From Nitrosotalea sp. (GTDB lineage Archaea; Thermoproteota; Nitrososphaeria; Nitrososphaerales; Nitrosopumilaceae): 20,211 nucleotides of DNA. Positions 18,903-20,211 of this stretch are shown here, one piece after another. The stretch lies in NCBI GenBank assembly GCA_031296345.1, contig JARLFW010000140.1:1-20211 (forward strand), given 5' to 3'. Each line of letters opens with the position of its first letter. The first letter of the stretch is position 1. The position numbers and the translations under genes are program-made. Under the pieces are notes generated by a model. It saw nothing but the letters and a program-made list of their open reading frames with translations. It ran no database searches and was not told the DNA's origin.

Positions 18903-20211
18903 TCACTGACATCCTTTTGTGGTAAAATGATGTATCACTACATTCCATGGCATATCTGATGGAAATGAATAGGGATGAACAAACGGTGGATCTTTTTTGA
19001 ATGTCTTTACTAGACAAGATTTTTCATAGATACTCTGAGTTTGTATCAGTGATGAATCGCGTTTATCAGGAGACATACTCTCTGCAAAATACACTTCATC
19101 GGGAATTTTTTTGATAAAATTAAAACTAAAAAAATCTGTAACTTGAAGATCTGGTCTGAATTGTTTTACGACCCACCCATAACCTGGATTTGTAACCAGC
19201 GTGGAATTCTTTGGTAGTGTACTTGTAATGTATTCTATTGCTTCTCTCTGGGCCTGTCCAGCATCAAAGGATGTTATCCATATTGTAATTCCGATTGATG
19301 ATAACACCAGAACTATCAAAAGTAGATCAAATGTTCTGTCATTACTCTGTGTTGATTTTATGCGGGAAACTCTATTTGCAAAATCATAAAGTGGTTTTCC
19401 TGAAAAAATACTCAGTATTGGTAAAATTGGTATTGTGTGAACAAATCCCACAAAACCTCCTCTGAACAAAAATCCTAGATATGGCACTGACAAGAGTGGT
19501 GCAAAAAACTGTTTTTTCTTTGTCAGCTGTACAATCCCTGTAATTCCAAAGACTAGTCCAATTGGTATTATGAAAGCAAGAATTTGTAATGCAATGCCAT
19601 ATGGTAATGAGGATGACCTATTTGCCTGCCATAACTGGGTGGATAGTATGTGGGATAAGTCATGCTGGCTTGACATTGCAATGATCCATGAGAGAAGCGT
19701 TGCAATGAGAGAAATTGACCATATTATTCTGTAACGTGTATTATTTCTTAAAATATAGAAAATCATTGCAGGAAGAAAGAAAATTGCAGAGAACTTGACA
19801 AGTAATGCGCATCCAAAGAGTAATCCTGATACGATTAACTTGGACTTTGATGAAAGATTATCATTTCTTGGTATGATCAAAAATAGTGATGACAATACAA
19901 AGAGTATCATCAAAGGATCTAGCAAGAGATTTCGAAATGGCCAAAACGCTGGAATTAATCCAAAGGTAGCAAGTGAGATTAGAGAAAATTTTTTGTTATT
20001 GTACAATCGGTCTGATAATTTGTAGACAAGAATTACAATTGGTATGATATATGATACCGCAACTAGTCTTGGAATTAAAAATAACAAAAGCAATTGTAAA
20101 TTCATATCATGAGTTTGCAAATGAATTATTGAATTTGGAAATCCTACTGCTGAAAAAAATAATGATGGTATAATCCATCCTAAAGTTGGATGGTCTATGT
20201 AGTTTGGATAT
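18903..20211 (-). CDS. GT-C family glycosyltransferase (PMT/ArnT-like), N-terminus beyond window
   Basis: The reverse-strand frame runs open through the right edge, so the gene is longer than the 405 codons counted from the TTG at 20120. Reading further upstream gives YPNYIDHPTLGWIIPS, which includes the DHPxLG motif found in dolichyl-phosphate-mannose and aminoarabinose transferases (PMT_2/GT39/GT83). About eight hydrophobic helices are visible between 19300 and 20200. A hydrophilic C-terminal domain (about the last 130 residues) follows, with VTNPGYGWVVKQFRPDLQVTD in its middle. Enzymes of this kind move a sugar from a polyprenyl-phosphate carrier to protein or lipid on the outer face of the membrane, fitting S-layer or surface glycosylation. 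The donor and acceptor are unknown. Confidence 0.85.
   Translation of the reverse strand, partial: YPNYIDHPTLGWIIPSLFFSAVGFPNSIIHLQTHDMNLQLLLLFLIPRLVAVSYIIPIVILVYKLSDRLYNNKKFSLISLATFGLIPAFWPFRNLLLDPLMILFVLSSLFLIIPRNDNLSSKSKLIVSGLLFGCALLVKFSAIFFLPAMIFYILRNNTRYRIIWSISLIATLLSWIIAMSSQHDLSHILSTQLWQANRSSSLPYGIALQILAFIIPIGLVFGITGIVQLTKKKQFFAPLLSVPYLGFLFRGGFVGFVHTIPILPILSIFSGKPLYDFANRVSRIKSTQSNDRTFDLLLIVLVLSSIGITIWITSFDAGQAQREAIEYITSTLPKNSTLVTNPGYGWVVKQFRPDLQVTDFFSFNFIKKIPDEVYFAESMSPDKRDSSLIQTQSIYEKSCLVKTFKKDPPFVHPYSFPSDMPWNVVIHHFTTKGCQ

Noticed and set aside
1..20211. Search for mobile elements, defence islands or horizontal-transfer signs
   Set aside because: No transposase, integrase, terminal repeats or abrupt base-composition change seen by eye; gene content is mostly conserved archaeal housekeeping.

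Overview
The window reads as a low-GC (roughly one-third G+C) chromosome segment of an ammonia-oxidising-type thaumarchaeon (Nitrososphaerota, Nitrosopumilus-like). This placement is an inference from gene content. The archaeal information-processing genes are Trm1, fibrillarin/Nop5, RadA, Rpo4, DUF655, eL21 and the eS30 protein typical of TACK lineages. There is also a TFE-beta/RPC34-type factor with an Fe-S cysteine pattern. Many genes have a TATA-like hexamer centred about 27-31 nt upstream of the start codon, as expected for leaderless archaeal mRNAs. I see no rRNA, CRISPR array, insertion sequence, prophage gene or integrase.

Layout. Positions 1-794 (-) hold the N-terminal part of an SMC/OLD-like ATPase cut by the window edge. 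It is divergent from a small membrane-anchored protein (850-1380). At 1459-2636 the TFE-beta homologue overlaps an RlmE/FtsJ rRNA 2'-O-methyltransferase. Trm1 (-) converges on RlmE and is divergent from RNase HII (+). RNase HII converges on fibrillarin and Nop5 (-), the protein pair of archaeal C/D-box snoRNP-like particles. Next come pyrD and pyrK (pyrimidine synthesis), a large radical-SAM protein, eS30, a tiny membrane protein and a 234-bp intergenic stretch with inverted repeats ahead of radA. The run 11888-14318 is a compact operon: eL21, Rpo4, DUF655, KsgA/Dim1 and an Mtq2/HemK-like methylase. An NADP-type isocitrate dehydrogenase (-) and a calcineurin-like phosphoesterase (+) follow. 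Then come a complete tRNA-Ser(GCT), a 53-aa zinc-ribbon protein, a 56-aa coiled-coil protein, a coupled two-gene operon (an uncharacterised 395-aa protein plus a SirB1-like transglutaminase-fold protein) and a truncated GT-C (PMT/ArnT-like) glycosyltransferase.

How the genes work together. Most of the window concerns making and modifying RNA and ribosomes: rRNA 2'-O-methylation by RlmE and Nop5/fibrillarin, m6,2A by KsgA, m2,2G26 by Trm1, release-factor methylation by Mtq2, two ribosomal proteins and two transcription factors/subunits. Genes are tightly packed. Convergent neighbours overlap or are a few bases apart, and several downstream genes start at TTG about 20 nt inside the preceding gene.

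Most of this is housekeeping, and I did not find a clear novel defence or mobile system. The best leads are: the 395-aa protein with a degenerate HExxH-like motif, coupled to a SirB1-like protein; an RGG-repeat tail on Nop5; a nested inverted-repeat element and a palindromic operator-like site before radA; an Asp-for-Glu change in the RNase HII active site; and an Elf1-like mini zinc ribbon.
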